From assembly GCA_044223515.1 (NCBI GenBank), contig JBGALV010000005.1, positions 1 to 64,000 on the forward strand: a DNA stretch of 64,000 nt. Direction: 5' to 3'. The notes under the pieces are model-generated. The model had not been told where the DNA came from. It worked only from the letters and a program-made list of their open reading frames with translations, and ran no database searches. Positions 31,783 through 41,649 of the stretch are shown here, piece by piece. Within the stretch, counting starts at the first letter, position 1; the number at the start of each line of letters is the position of its first letter. Source of the DNA: SHVZ01 sp044223515 (GTDB taxonomy: Bacteria; Pseudomonadota; Alphaproteobacteria; SHVZ01). The position numbers and the translations under genes are program-made.

Positions 31783-33293
31783 GAACTTCTCCTCATAAAC
31801 CAGTCGGCGATGCCGGTCTTCGCCTCGGCCGAAAGATGCAGGCCGAGCTTGGATCTGCGCCACAATACGTCGTCCGGCATCCTCGCCCATTCGCGCTCGA
31901 CCAGGTAGGCGAGTTCGCGCTCGGTGAAACCGAGGCCGAAGTCGCGGCCTAGATCCCCGGCCGACCTGGCGTCGCCGACCAGGCGGTCGACCTCTGTCCC
32001 GTAAGCGCGGGCCAGGCGGTGCGGATTGGCAAGCCATGGCAGGCGCCGCTGAAGGTCGGCGAGGAAGGCCTCGAAATCGGCGTTCGGCATGGCTCCGCCT
32101 GGGAGCGGCGCGTTTGCCGTCCAGGCGCGCTCGCCGCGGCGGAGATGCGGAAGGAGCCGATCGAGCGCGTGCTCGGCGAGCTTTCGGAAGGTCGTGATCT
32201 TGCCGCCGAAGACCGACAGCAGCGGCGTGCCGCCGGTCGAGTCCAGGTCGAGATCGAAGGCGTAGTCGCGCGTCACCTGGGACGCCTCGACGTCGGCGTC
32301 GTCATGCAGGGGCCGCACGCCGGCATAGGTCCAGATCACGTCCTCGGGGGCCACGCGCGTCCGGAAGTGACGGGTGACGACGTCACAGAGATAGGTGGTC
32401 TCCTCGGGCGAGATCGCGACCGCGGCCGGGTCGCCTGTGAACGGCTCGTCGGTCGTGCCGATCAGGCTGAAGCGGCCCTCGTAGGGCAGCACGAAGACGA
32501 TGCGGCGGTCCTCGTTCTGGAGGATGTAGGCCTGTTCGCCGTCATGGATCCGGGGAACGACGATGTGGCTGCCCTTGATCAGCCGCACGCGTTTCGGGCT
32601 GTTGGTACGCACGACCTGGCCCAGAACGTCGTTGACCCAGGGGCCGGCGGCGTTGACCAGCGCGCGCGCCTGGACCTCGGTCGTCGTCCCGGCCTCGTCG
32701 GCGAGGCGGACATGCCAGGCGCCGCCCTCGCGCCTCGCCTCGACGCAGCGCGTGCGCGTCCGGATCTCGGCACCGCGATCGGCGGCGTCTCGGGCGTTCA
32801 GCACCACCAGCCGCGCGTCATCGACCCAGCAGTCGGCATAGACGAAGGCGCGCGCGATATCGGAGGCGAGCGGCTTTCCGAAGGGATGGGCATGGGCGTC
32901 GATCCCATACGACCCCGGCAGGCGCTCGCGGCCGCCGAGATGGTCGTAGAGGAAGAGGCCCGTTCGGATCATCCAGGCGGGCCTGAGGTGCGGCCGGTGC
33001 GGCAGCACGAAGGACAGCGGCCTGACCAGGTGCGGCGCCAGCCTCAGCAGCACCTCGCGCTCGATCAGCGCTTCCCGGACCAGCCGGAACTCGTACTGCT
33101 CGAGGTACCGGAGCCCGCCATGGATCAGCTTGGAGGAGGCGGAGGACGTCGCCGAGGCGAGGTCGCGAGCCTCGACCACCAGGCATTTGAGGCCGCGACC
33201 TTGCGCGTCGCGGGCGATGCCCACGCCGTTGATGCCGCCGCCGATGACCAGAAGGTCGTACACCCGTTGCCCCGAAAAGAAAGCGCGCAGCAT
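31779..33293 (-). CDS. glpD: Glycerol-3-phosphate dehydrogenase (aerobic, FAD)
   Basis: A ~504-residue FAD-dependent enzyme that oxidises glycerol-3-phosphate to dihydroxyacetone phosphate at the inner membrane and feeds the quinone pool. The FAD loop is YDLLVIGGGINGVGIARDAQGRG, followed by TSSASSKLIHGGLRYLEQYEF and GTTDEPFTGDP. Length matches E. coli GlpD (501). The start is uncertain: ATG 33293 gives ten extra residues, while GTG 33263 starts right at the FAD loop and leaves more room for a promoter shared with glpK. The open frame beyond 33317 is not coding. Confidence 0.93.
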   Translation of the reverse strand: MLRAFFSGQRVYDLLVIGGGINGVGIARDAQGRGLKCLVVEARDLASATSSASSKLIHGGLRYLEQYEFRLVREALIEREVLLRLAPHLVRPLSFVLPHRPHLRPAWMIRTGLFLYDHLGGRERLPGSYGIDAHAHPFGKPLASDIARAFVYADCWVDDARLVVLNARDAADRGAEIRTRTRCVEARREGGAWHVRLADEAGTTTEVQARALVNAAGPWVNDVLGQVVRTNSPKRVRLIKGSHIVVPRIHDGEQAYILQNEDRRIVFVLPYEGRFSLIGTTDEPFTGDPAAVAISPEETTYLCDVVTRHFRTRVAPEDVIWTYAGVRPLHDDADVEASQVTRDYAFDLDLDSTGGTPLLSVFGGKITTFRKLAEHALDRLLPHLRRGERAWTANAPLPGGAMPNADFEAFLADLQRRLPWLANPHRLARAYGTEVDRLVGDARSAGDLGRDFGLGFTERELAYLVEREWARMPDDVLWRRSKLGLHLSAEAKTGIADWFMRRSS

Positions 33294-33332
33294 AATCGCC
33301 CGTAACGAAAATGCCATGCTGAGGAGACGTGG
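33264..33332. promoter_or_regulatory. Short divergent glpD/glpK control region
   Basis: Only 39 bp (ATG 33293) or 69 bp (GTG 33263) separate the two divergent start codons. GAGGAG at 33321-33326 is the glpK ribosome-binding site. CATAAT at 33291-33296 on the plus strand could be a -10 element, but no matching -35 is obvious. Overlapping promoters are implied. Confidence 0.4.
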
Positions 33333-34816
<1,484 letters not shown>

Positions 34817-34820
<4 letters not shown>

Positions 34821-35371
34821 GCAAGGCTTTCACCAAGGAAAACGACAGCGCCGAGGACGACGAGCTCGAAGGTGCGGAGCCGCTGCCGGCGGGCGTGAAG
34901 AACTACATCACGCCGGATGGCCTCCTGCGGCTGCAGGACGAGTTCCGGCAGCTCAAGCAGGTCGAACGGCCGAAGGTGGTCGAGATCGTCTCGTGGGCCG
35001 CGGGCAACGGCGACCGATCGGAGAACGGCGACTATCTCTACGGCAAGAAGCGCCTGCGCGAGATCGACAGGCGGCTGCGCTTCCTCACCAAGCGCCTGGA
35101 GGTCGCGGAGGTGGTCGATCCCGCGCGCCAGACGAATCGGTCGCAGGTGTTCTTCGGCGCCACCGTCACCTATGCCGACTCGAAGGCCCGCGAGCGCACG
35201 GTCCGGATCGTCGGCGTCGACGAGGTGCGTCACGACCTGGGCGAGATCAGCTGGCTCTCGCCGGTGGCGCGTGCGCTCCTGAAGGCGCGGGTAGGGGACT
35301 CGGTCGAAGTCCGGACCCCGACCGGGCTCGAGCCGATCGAGATCGTCCGGATCAATTATGACAATGCTTGA
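34817..35371 (+). CDS. greB: Transcription elongation factor GreB
   Basis: A 184-residue Gre factor that rescues backtracked RNA polymerase by stimulating transcript cleavage. YITPDGLLRLQDEF and the block SWAAGNGDRSENGDYLYGKKRLREIDRRL (acidic tip with GDRSENGDY) place it in GreB rather than GreA, and the C-terminal FKBP-like domain ends GLEPIEIVRI. It has about 25 extra acidic residues at the N-terminus. The TTG start at 34817 overlaps the glpK stop and has AGGAG (34806-34810) at the right distance, so expression is coupled to glpK. An ATG within the coding region would truncate the coiled coil. Confidence 0.93.
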
Positions 35372-35528
35372 CCCTTTGGGAAGGTTTAGGTCTTGCGCAA
35401 GTGCCTCGGGTGATATCTTCTGGGCGGGATATTACTGCGGACTGTGGTCTGAGGCCGAAATCCCGGGCGCTCCAAAGTAAAGTCCGCTGCAGAGCAAGCA
35501 GCGCTAGTCCCTCGATCCGGAGTCAGCC
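35372..35528 (+). promoter_or_regulatory. Long 5' leader of the cold-shock gene
   Basis: 157 bp separate greB from the cold-shock gene. Cold-shock genes usually have 100-160-nt structured leaders, and this spacing fits. TTGCGC (35393) followed by TATCTT (35414), or TATTAC (35430), are possible promoter elements, but none has ideal spacing, so I do not call a promoter position. GGAG near 35519 is the ribosome-binding site. Confidence 0.4.
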
Positions 35529-35738
35529 ATGCCGACCGGCACAGTCAAGTGGTTCAACAGCACCAAGGGTTACGGTTTCATCCAGCCTGAGGGCGGTGGA
35601 GCCGACGTTTTCGTCCACATTTCGGCCGTCGAGCGCGCCGGCCTGCGGACCCTCAACGAAGGCCAGAAGGTCTCGTTCGAGGTCCAGCAGGACCCGAAGC
35701 GCGGCAAGTCGTCCGCCGAAAACCTCAAGGCCGTCTGA
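35529..35738 (+). CDS. Cold-shock protein, CspA family
   Basis: A 69-residue single cold-shock domain that binds single-stranded RNA/DNA. RNP1 is KGYGFI (13-18) and RNP2 lies in DVFVHIS (26-32). The start GTVKWFNSTKGYGFI is canonical. It probably acts as an RNA chaperone during cold or general stress. It has its own long leader and is followed by two hairpins that can end transcription. Confidence 0.97.
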   Translation: MPTGTVKWFNSTKGYGFIQPEGGGADVFVHISAVERAGLRTLNEGQKVSFEVQQDPKRGKSSAENLKAV

Positions 35739-35752
35739 ACGGGCGTACCGAA

Positions 35753-35795
35753 GCGAAGCCGCGTCCGCGCGGCTTCGCCTCCACCCTTCGGTGGA
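35753..35795 (+). terminator. Double hairpin after the cold-shock gene
   Basis: GCGAAGCCGCG (35753-35763) pairs with CGCGGCTTCGC (35768-35778) over TCCG. A second stem TCCACC-CTTC-GGTGGA follows at 35780-35795. There is no U-tract, so termination is likely but not proven; the structures may instead stabilise the mRNA. Confidence 0.6.
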
Positions 35796-35830
35796 TGGAA
35801 TTCCGCCCCGCACGAGGCGAGAATTCATTG

Positions 35831-35847
35831 CCTGGAGAATTTCCAGG
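35831..35847. repeat. Small inverted repeat
   Basis: CCTGGAGAATTTCCAGG is a perfect 6-bp-arm palindrome with a GAATT centre, sitting at the edge of the AT-rich stretch. It could be a regulator site or a weak hairpin. No owner can be named. Confidence 0.45.
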
Positions 35848-35940
35848 TACCTAAATCGTGTAAAATCAATCTTTTGAAGACATTTTGTTAAATTACTTTA
35901 TTATCTCCATTAGGGGTTTCTTAACGCCAGTGGAATGACA
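35848..35940 (+). promoter_or_regulatory. AT-rich island, probable promoter of the next gene
   Basis: This is the only clearly AT-rich segment of the window (for example TTTTGTTAAATTACTTTATTAT). TTGAAG at 35874 and TATTAT at 35899 could be a -35/-10 pair with a long 19-bp spacer. It precedes the unknown gene at 35981 by ~40-90 bp. Confidence 0.4.
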
Positions 35941-35980
35941 CTGGGCCTACAGATGGATTGAGCCTCAAGGAGGCACGGTC

Positions 35981-36592
35981 ATGTTCGGTTCGAAATCCAA
36001 CCCTGCTGACGACAAGAAGCAGAAGGAAGCAGAGGCAGAGGCCCGCAAGGTCGAGGCGATCAAGGTCTCGATCGTCCAGGCCGTCGAGGGCATGCGCGCC
36101 TTCGCGCTGGCGCCATCGCCGGACAAGTGCGAGGCAGCCGCCAAGCGCATCACCGAGATGCTGAAGAACCCGAAGGCGCCCAAGGACTTCGTCAAGCTGA
36201 TGCGGGACCGTTCCGACGACCTGCTCAAGAGCTGCTTCATGAAGGCGGCGAGCGACGCCTCTGCCGGCGCGCTGAATGCCGCCCACCATGACGACAAGGA
36301 ACTGCGGGCCAAGAAGATCAGCGAGGCGAGGACGTTCCTCTCCCGCGCGATCCAGCTGAAGGCGCCGCCCGAATTCAAGATGGCGTGCAACCGCGCGCTC
36401 GAGGCTGCCTCGATGACCGGCTTCGTCCATCACGAAGGTCCGACCAAGGCGAAGCCCGCCGACTTCGCGCCGAAGCCGATGGACCGCGCCCATGGCAACG
36501 CGCCGATGAAGTTCGAGGAGCGGCGGGCGGCAACCCCGCTCGTCGGACCGGCCAAGGCCGGTGCGCGCCTGACGACGGCCGCCCACCGCTAG
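35981..36592 (+). CDS. Hypothetical helical protein
   Basis: A 203-residue protein that I do not recognise. No signal peptide or membrane helix is visible. The N-terminal ~30 residues are a charged Lys/Glu helix (KKQKEAEAEARKVEA), the middle is predominantly helical with two Cys, and the last ~60 residues are Pro/Ala/Lys-rich and probably disordered. A strong AAGGAGG ribosome-binding site (35967-35973) and its AT-rich upstream region suggest good expression. The stop shares CTAG with the convergent YjbR-like gene. Confidence 0.75.
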   Translation: MFGSKSNPADDKKQKEAEAEARKVEAIKVSIVQAVEGMRAFALAPSPDKCEAAAKRITEMLKNPKAPKDFVKLMRDRSDDLLKSCFMKAASDASAGALNAAHHDDKELRAKKISEARTFLSRAIQLKAPPEFKMACNRALEAASMTGFVHHEGPTKAKPADFAPKPMDRAHGNAPMKFEERRAATPLVGPAKAGARLTTAAHR

Positions 36593-36939
36593 CTTTCGAT
36601 GAGCGCCGCCAGCTTCCTCGGTGCCGTCATCGCGTAGCTGCGGCGGACCAGCAGCTCGACCTCTTTCCAGTCCGGCTTCCCATCGAGACGCATGCCGACC
36701 CAACCCTTGTGCCCGACATAAGGCGGCACGAAGAACCGTTCGCCGTCGGCACCGACGAGGACCTGCTGGCTTCCCTTCGGGGCCTTGAACCAGATCGACG
36801 GCCACCCGTCGCGATCCACCGCCATGACGAAGATCTTGCCGCGGACCCGGAAAGTTGGGAGTTCCCACGTCTCGCGCTCCTCCGCTTCGGGAAGGGCGAG
36901 GCAGATCTTGCGCAGGCGGTCCGTCGTTCTCTTGGACAT
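36589..36939 (-). CDS. MmcQ/YjbR family protein
   Basis: A 116-residue protein of the MmcQ/YjbR fold. Family marks are LRKICLALPEAEERETWELPTFRVRGKIFVM, WFKAPKGSQQVLVGAD, PPYVGHKGWVGMRLD and DWKEVELLVRRSYAMTAPRKL in outline. Members have a double-wing-like CyaY-type fold and are often called DNA-binding, but their function is not settled. It is divergent from the gcv operon with 306 bp between, most of which is the glycine riboswitch. Confidence 0.88.
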   Translation of the reverse strand: MSKRTTDRLRKICLALPEAEERETWELPTFRVRGKIFVMAVDRDGWPSIWFKAPKGSQQVLVGADGERFFVPPYVGHKGWVGMRLDGKPDWKEVELLVRRSYAMTAPRKLAALIES

Positions 36940-37014
36940 AGGCTCAGTCTATCGATGCTGCAGTGCACTTCGATTGACTTTCGATTCTCCTCCCCGCAGG
37001 TTGCTCTCGTCCGT

Positions 37015-37195
37015 CGATCCCCCGGGGAGAGACCGGCTCTTGCAGCCGGCGCCGAAGGAGCAACCGCCCCGGAAACTCTCAGGCACCCAGGACCCGGGGG
37101 AGAGGACGCTCTGGAGAGCAGGCGCGCACGCGCCTCACCGACGAGGTAAGCCCGGTCATCGGGTGAATCTTTCAGGTCTCATGACAGAGGGGGCG
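37015..37195 (+). ncRNA. Tandem glycine riboswitch
   Basis: Two glycine aptamers lie in tandem before gcvT. Aptamer 1 shows GCCGAAGGAGCAA (37051-37063) and GGAAACTCTCAGG (37071-37083). Aptamer 2 shows CACCGACGAGGTAA (37136-37149) and GAATCTTTCAGG (37165-37176), ending GACAGAGGGGG. These are the conserved core strings of the glycine riboswitch. Glycine binding should turn on the glycine cleavage genes. The expression platform is probably 37191-37240, which includes a short AGCGCT-TTT-AGCGCT hairpin (37200-37214) and the gcvT ribosome-binding site. No U-tract is present, so control is more likely at translation. Confidence 0.93.
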
Positions 37196-37245
37196 GCTCA
37201 GCGCTTTTAGCGCTCGGGTCGCCGCAACCCTGTCGGAGATCCGAA

Positions 37246-38352
37246 GTGGCCGATCCAGGCACGCTCAAAGTCACGCCGCTCAACGCGCTCCACCGCTCGC
37301 TCGGCGCCAAGATGGTGCCGTTCGCGGGATACGACATGCCCGTCCAGTACCCGATGGGCATCATGAACGAGCACCTGCACACGCGCGCGCAGGCAGGGCT
37401 CTTCGACGTCAGCCACATGGGCCAGGTGCGCATCACGGGCAAGGACGCGGCGAAGCAGTTCGAGACGCTGGTACCCGGCGACTATCAGGCCCTCGGCCTC
37501 GGCCGCACCAAGTACTCGCTTCTGCTCGACGACAAGGCCGGCATCCTCGACGACCTGATGGCGACCAACCGCGGCGACCACCTGTTCGTCGTGGTCAACG
37601 CCTCCAACAAGGACGCCGACGTCGCGCGCCTGCGCGAGCGCCTGAAGGGCGTCGGCATCGAGTACCTGGAAGACCGTGCGCTGATGGCGCTCCAGGGCCC
37701 CGCCGCGAAGAAGGTCATGGCGAAGCTCTCGCCGGGCTCGACCGACATGGTCTTCCTCTCCATCCGCGATCTCAAGATCGCCGGCATCGACGTCCTGGCG
37801 ACGCGTTCGGGCTACACCGGCGAGGACGGCTGGGAGATCTCGGTCGCGGCGAGGGACGCCGAGGCGCTGGCGAAGGCGCTGCTGGCGGAGCCGGAAGTGA
37901 AGCCGATCGGTCTCGGCGCCCGCGACTCCCTTCGCCTCGAAGCCGGGCTCTGCCTGCACGGCAACGACATCGGCCCGGACACGACGCCGATAGAAGCCGA
38001 CCTCGCCTGGGCGGTCTCCAAGCGCCGGCGGGAAGAAGGCGGATTCCCCGGCCACGCGATCGTCATGAAGCAGCTGAAGGACGGTGTCGCCCGCAAGCGC
38101 GTCGGCATCAAGCCGGAAGACAAGGCACCGGCGCGCGGCCATACGCCGATCGCGGACATGAACGGCGCCACCATCGGCGAGATCACGTCCGGCGGATTCG
38201 GCCCCTCGGTCGGCGGTCCCGTCGCGATGGGCTACGTCGCCACGTCCCATGCGCAGGTCGGCACGCCGATCCAGACCATCGTTCGCGGCACGCCCAGGCC
38301 TGCCAAGGTCGCGAAGCTGCCCTTCGTCCAACCAAACTATCATCGGGGATGA
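37246..38352 (+). CDS. gcvT: Glycine cleavage system T protein (aminomethyltransferase)
   Basis: A 368-residue tetrahydrofolate-dependent aminomethyltransferase. It accepts the methylamine-bearing lipoyl arm of GcvH, releases ammonia and makes methylene-THF. Marks are PLNALHRSLGAKMVPFAGYDMPVQYP, LFDVSHMGQVRI, RSGYTGEDGWEI and RDSLRLEAGLCLHGNDI. The GTG start at 37246 has GGAG 8 bp upstream. It is the first gene after the glycine riboswitch, with gcvH overlapping its stop (ATGA). Confidence 0.96.
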   Translation: MADPGTLKVTPLNALHRSLGAKMVPFAGYDMPVQYPMGIMNEHLHTRAQAGLFDVSHMGQVRITGKDAAKQFETLVPGDYQALGLGRTKYSLLLDDKAGILDDLMATNRGDHLFVVVNASNKDADVARLRERLKGVGIEYLEDRALMALQGPAAKKVMAKLSPGSTDMVFLSIRDLKIAGIDVLATRSGYTGEDGWEISVAARDAEALAKALLAEPEVKPIGLGARDSLRLEAGLCLHGNDIGPDTTPIEADLAWAVSKRRREEGGFPGHAIVMKQLKDGVARKRVGIKPEDKAPARGHTPIADMNGATIGEITSGGFGPSVGGPVAMGYVATSHAQVGTPIQTIVRGTPRPAKVAKLPFVQPNYHRG

Positions 38353-38726
38353 GCGCCATGCGGTTCAGCAAGGATCATGAGTGGGTCAAGGTCGAGGGCG
38401 GCGTCGCCACCGTCGGCATCACGTCTTACGCGCAGGAGCAGCTGGGCGACGTCGTGTTCGTCGAGCTGCCGGCCGTCGGCAAGAAGGTGAAGGCCGGCGA
38501 CGAGGCGGCCGTCGTCGAATCCGTGAAGGCGGCGAGCGAGGTCTACGCACCGGTCTCCGGCGAGGTGACCGAGGTCAACGCCGCGCTCGGCGACACGCCG
38601 GCGCTCGTGAACGAGGACGCCGAGGGCAAGGGCTGGCTCATGAAGATCAGGCTCGCCGACCCCAAGGAGGTCGACGCGCTGATGGACGCGGCCGCCTACA
38701 AGACCTTCATCGAGGGCCTGCACTGA
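38349..38726 (+). CDS. gcvH: Glycine cleavage system H protein
   Basis: A 125-residue lipoyl carrier protein. FSKDHEWVKVEGGVATVGIT starts the domain, and the lipoylated lysine is Lys60 in VVESVKAASEVYAPVSG. It shuttles the aminomethyl group between the P, T and L proteins. ATG 38349 overlaps the gcvT stop, and ATG 38358 is an alternative. The stop shares one base with the next start (TGATG). Confidence 0.96.
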   Translation: MSAMRFSKDHEWVKVEGGVATVGITSYAQEQLGDVVFVELPAVGKKVKAGDEAAVVESVKAASEVYAPVSGEVTEVNAALGDTPALVNEDAEGKGWLMKIRLADPKEVDALMDAAAYKTFIEGLH

Positions 38727-40072
38727 TGCGCTACCTGCCGCTGACGCCGGACGACCGGCGCGAGATGCTGGGCGCGATCGGCGCCGGCTCGGTCCGCGAC
38801 CTGTTCAAGGACGTGCCGGCGAAGGTCTGGCAGTCGAAGCCGGTCGACCTTCCCCTGCACCAGGGCGAGCTCGAGGTCGAGCGCGCGCTCTCCGCGATGG
38901 CGGCGAAGAACATCCCGTCGGGATCGGTCCCGAGTTTCCTCGGCGCCGGCGCCTATCGCCATCACGTTCCGAGCTCGGTGGATCATCTGATCCAGCGCGG
39001 CGAGTTCCTGACCGCCTATACGCCCTACCAGCCCGAGATCGCGCAGGGCACGCTGCAGATGCTGTTCGAGTTCCAGACGCAGGTGGCGCTGGTGACCGGC
39101 ATGGATGTGGCGAATGCCTCCATGTACGACGGCTCAACCGCCGCCGCCGAGGCGGTGATGATGGCCGGGCGCGTCACGCGTCGCGGTCGCGCGGTGCTCT
39201 CCGGCGGCCTGCATCCGATGTACCGCTCGATCATCGAGACCCACGGCAAGTACGGCGGCTTCAAGGTCGACTCCATGCCGGCCGATCCGGAAGGCAAGGA
39301 AGACGCCGCGGCGAAGCTCGGCGACGACGTCTCCTGCGTCGTCGTGCAGTACCCGTCGGTATTCGGCCAGATCAAGGACCTGAAGCCGCTGGCCGACGCC
39401 TGCCACGCCAAGGGCGCGCTGCTGGTGGTCGTCACCACCGAGATCGTGTCGCTCGGCGCGCTTGAGTCGCCCGGTGCCATGGGCGCGGACATCGTCGCGG
39501 CCGAGGGACAGTCGATCGGCAACGGACTCAGCTACGGCGGTCCTTATGTCGGTCTCTTCGCCACGCGCGAGAAATACGTCCGCCAGATGCCGGGTCGTCT
39601 TTCCGGCCAGACTGTCGACGCCGACGGCCGCCGCGGCTGGGTGCTGACCCTCTCGACGCGCGAGCAGCACATCCGCCGCGAGAAGGCGACATCTAATATC
39701 TGCACCAATGCCGGCCTCTGCGCGCTCGCCTTCTGCATCCATATGACATTGCTGGGCGAGGTCGGGTTGAAGCAGCTCGCGGCGATCAACCACACGAAGG
39801 CGGTGCAGCTGGTCGACAAGCTCGCCGGCGTTCCCGGCGTGTCGGTGCTCAACCAGTCCTTCTTCAACGAGTTCACGGTAAAGCTGCCGAAGCCGGCGGC
39901 CGGCGTCGTCGATCGCCTCGCGGCGAAGCGCATCCTCGCCGGCGTGCCGATGTCGCGGCTGCTGCCGGGCGACGCGTCCGTCGCGAACCTGCTGCTGGTC
40001 GCGGCCACCGAGATCAACACCGATCAGGACATGGACGCGCTTGGTGACGCGCTCCGGGAGGACCTCCGATGA
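38726..40072 (+). CDS. gcvPA: Glycine dehydrogenase (decarboxylating) subunit 1
   Basis: A 448-residue N-terminal half of the split P-protein. YLPLTPDDRREMLGAIG, PSFLGAGAYRHHVPSSVDHLIQRGEFLTAYTPYQPEI, LYDGSTAAAEA-like MYDGSTAAAEAVMMA and REQHIRREKATSNICTN are typical. It forms a heterotetramer with GcvPB and decarboxylates glycine using PLP held in the partner. The start at 38726 overlaps the gcvH stop; the open frame to 38381 is the gcvH shadow. Confidence 0.95.
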   Translation: MRYLPLTPDDRREMLGAIGAGSVRDLFKDVPAKVWQSKPVDLPLHQGELEVERALSAMAAKNIPSGSVPSFLGAGAYRHHVPSSVDHLIQRGEFLTAYTPYQPEIAQGTLQMLFEFQTQVALVTGMDVANASMYDGSTAAAEAVMMAGRVTRRGRAVLSGGLHPMYRSIIETHGKYGGFKVDSMPADPEGKEDAAAKLGDDVSCVVVQYPSVFGQIKDLKPLADACHAKGALLVVVTTEIVSLGALESPGAMGADIVAAEGQSIGNGLSYGGPYVGLFATREKYVRQMPGRLSGQTVDADGRRGWVLTLSTREQHIRREKATSNICTNAGLCALAFCIHMTLLGEVGLKQLAAINHTKAVQLVDKLAGVPGVSVLNQSFFNEFTVKLPKPAAGVVDRLAAKRILAGVPMSRLLPGDASVANLLLVAATEINTDQDMDALGDALREDLR

Positions 40073-41622
40073 GCGACTGGAGCAAGGCCGTCAGCGCCGG
40101 CTTCAAGGCGGACGGCGCGGGACCGACCGGCAGCCGCGGACTGCAGATGGAGGAGGCGCTCACCTTCGAGCAGGACGCGCCCAGCCGAACCGGCGTCGAC
40201 CTGCCGGCACCGGCGAAGGTGAAGGACCGCCTCGGCGGCCTCGCGCGCAAGGGCGACATCGGTTTGCCGGGACTCTCGGAGCCGCAGGTGGTGCGCCACT
40301 TCACGCGGCTCTCGCAGAAGAACTACGCGATCGATGCCGGGCTCTATCCGCTGGGCTCGTGCACGATGAAGCACAATCCCAGGCTCAACGAGAAGATGGC
40401 GCGGCTGCCGGGATTCGGCGATCTGCATCCGCTGGCGCCGGAGTCCGCCGTGCAGGGCGCGCTCGAGCTGCTCGACACCCTGGCGCTCTGGCTGAAGACG
40501 CTGACCAACATGCCGGCGGTGGCGCTGTCGCCGGCTGCCGGCGCCCATGGCGAGCTCTGCGGCATGCTCTGCATCAAGGCGGCGCTGGAGGCCAAGGGCG
40601 AGAACCGCAACCGCGTGCTCGTTCCGGAATCCGCGCACGGCACCAACCCGGCGACGGCGGCCTCGATCGGCTTCACCGTCGAGGCGGTGCCGGCCAAGGC
40701 CGACGGCAAGGTCGACGTCGAGGCCTTCAAGGCGAAGCTCGGTCCTGACGTCGCCGCGATCATGATCACCAACCCGAATACCTGCGGGCTGTTCGAGACG
40801 GAGATCTCGGCGCTGGCCGACGCCGTGCATGCGGTCGGCGGCTTCCTCTATTGCGACGGCGCCAACTTCAACGCGATCGTCGGCCGTGTGCGGCCGGGCG
40901 ATCTCGGCGTCGACGCCATGCATATCAACCTGCACAAGACCTTCTCGACTCCGCATGGCGGCGGTGGTCCGGGCTCGGGTCCGGTGGTGTTGTCGAAGGC
41001 GCTGGCGCCCTTCGCGCCCGTGCCCTTCGTCGTGCATGGCAAGGACGGCTTCAGGCTGGTCGAAACCAGGCCTGCGTCAGGTGAAGGCTCGCAGGCGCTC
41101 GGCCGCCTCAAGGCCTTCCACGGCCAGATGGGTATGTTCGTCCGTGCCGTCGCCTACATGATGAGCCACGGCTCGGACGGCCTGGCGCAGGTGGCTGAGG
41201 ATGCGGTCCTCAACGCCAACTACGTGCTGGCCCGCTGCAAGGACGTGATGACGCCGGCTTTCCCCGGCTACTGCATGCACGAGGCGCTGTTCGATGATCG
41301 TTTCCTGAAGGATACCGGCGTCACCACGCTCGACTTCGCCAAGGCGCTGATCGATGCCGGCTATCATCCGATGACGGTCTACTTCCCGTTGATCGTCCAC
41401 GGCGCGATGCTGATCGAGCCGACCGAGACCGAAAGCAAGGACGCGCTCGACGCCTTCATCGCGACGCTCAGGGCCTTGGCCGAGAAGTCGAAGGTCGACG
41501 CCCAGTCCTTCGCCGACGCCCCGAAGCTGACCCCGCGACGCCGCCTGGATGAGACCGGCGCGGCCCGGAAGCCGATCCTCCGCTGGCGGCCGGAACCGGT
41601 GACGAGCCAGGCGGCCGACTGA
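40069..41622 (+). CDS. gcvPB: Glycine dehydrogenase (decarboxylating) subunit 2
   Basis: A 517-residue C-terminal half of the split P-protein. The PLP lysine is Lys290 in INLHKTFSTPHGGGGPGSGP, and GLYPLGSCTMKHNPR is also diagnostic. With GcvPA it releases CO2 from glycine and loads the aminomethyl group on GcvH. The start overlaps gcvPA (ATGA). The C-terminal ~25 residues are slightly longer than usual. A strong terminator follows. Confidence 0.96.
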   Translation: MSDWSKAVSAGFKADGAGPTGSRGLQMEEALTFEQDAPSRTGVDLPAPAKVKDRLGGLARKGDIGLPGLSEPQVVRHFTRLSQKNYAIDAGLYPLGSCTMKHNPRLNEKMARLPGFGDLHPLAPESAVQGALELLDTLALWLKTLTNMPAVALSPAAGAHGELCGMLCIKAALEAKGENRNRVLVPESAHGTNPATAASIGFTVEAVPAKADGKVDVEAFKAKLGPDVAAIMITNPNTCGLFETEISALADAVHAVGGFLYCDGANFNAIVGRVRPGDLGVDAMHINLHKTFSTPHGGGGPGSGPVVLSKALAPFAPVPFVVHGKDGFRLVETRPASGEGSQALGRLKAFHGQMGMFVRAVAYMMSHGSDGLAQVAEDAVLNANYVLARCKDVMTPAFPGYCMHEALFDDRFLKDTGVTTLDFAKALIDAGYHPMTVYFPLIVHGAMLIEPTETESKDALDAFIATLRALAEKSKVDAQSFADAPKLTPRRRLDETGAARKPILRWRPEPVTSQAAD

Positions 41623-41649
41623 AAGCAGACCGACGTTCCTCCTCCCTGA

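Noticed and set aside
35368..35435. A definite promoter for the cold-shock gene
   Set aside because: TTGACC at 35368 and TTGCGC at 35393 have no -10 partner at a proper spacing, so no promoter was called.
38381..38725. Upstream extension of gcvPA giving 563 residues
   Set aside because: It translates gcvH in the wrong frame; the P-protein start lies at 38726.
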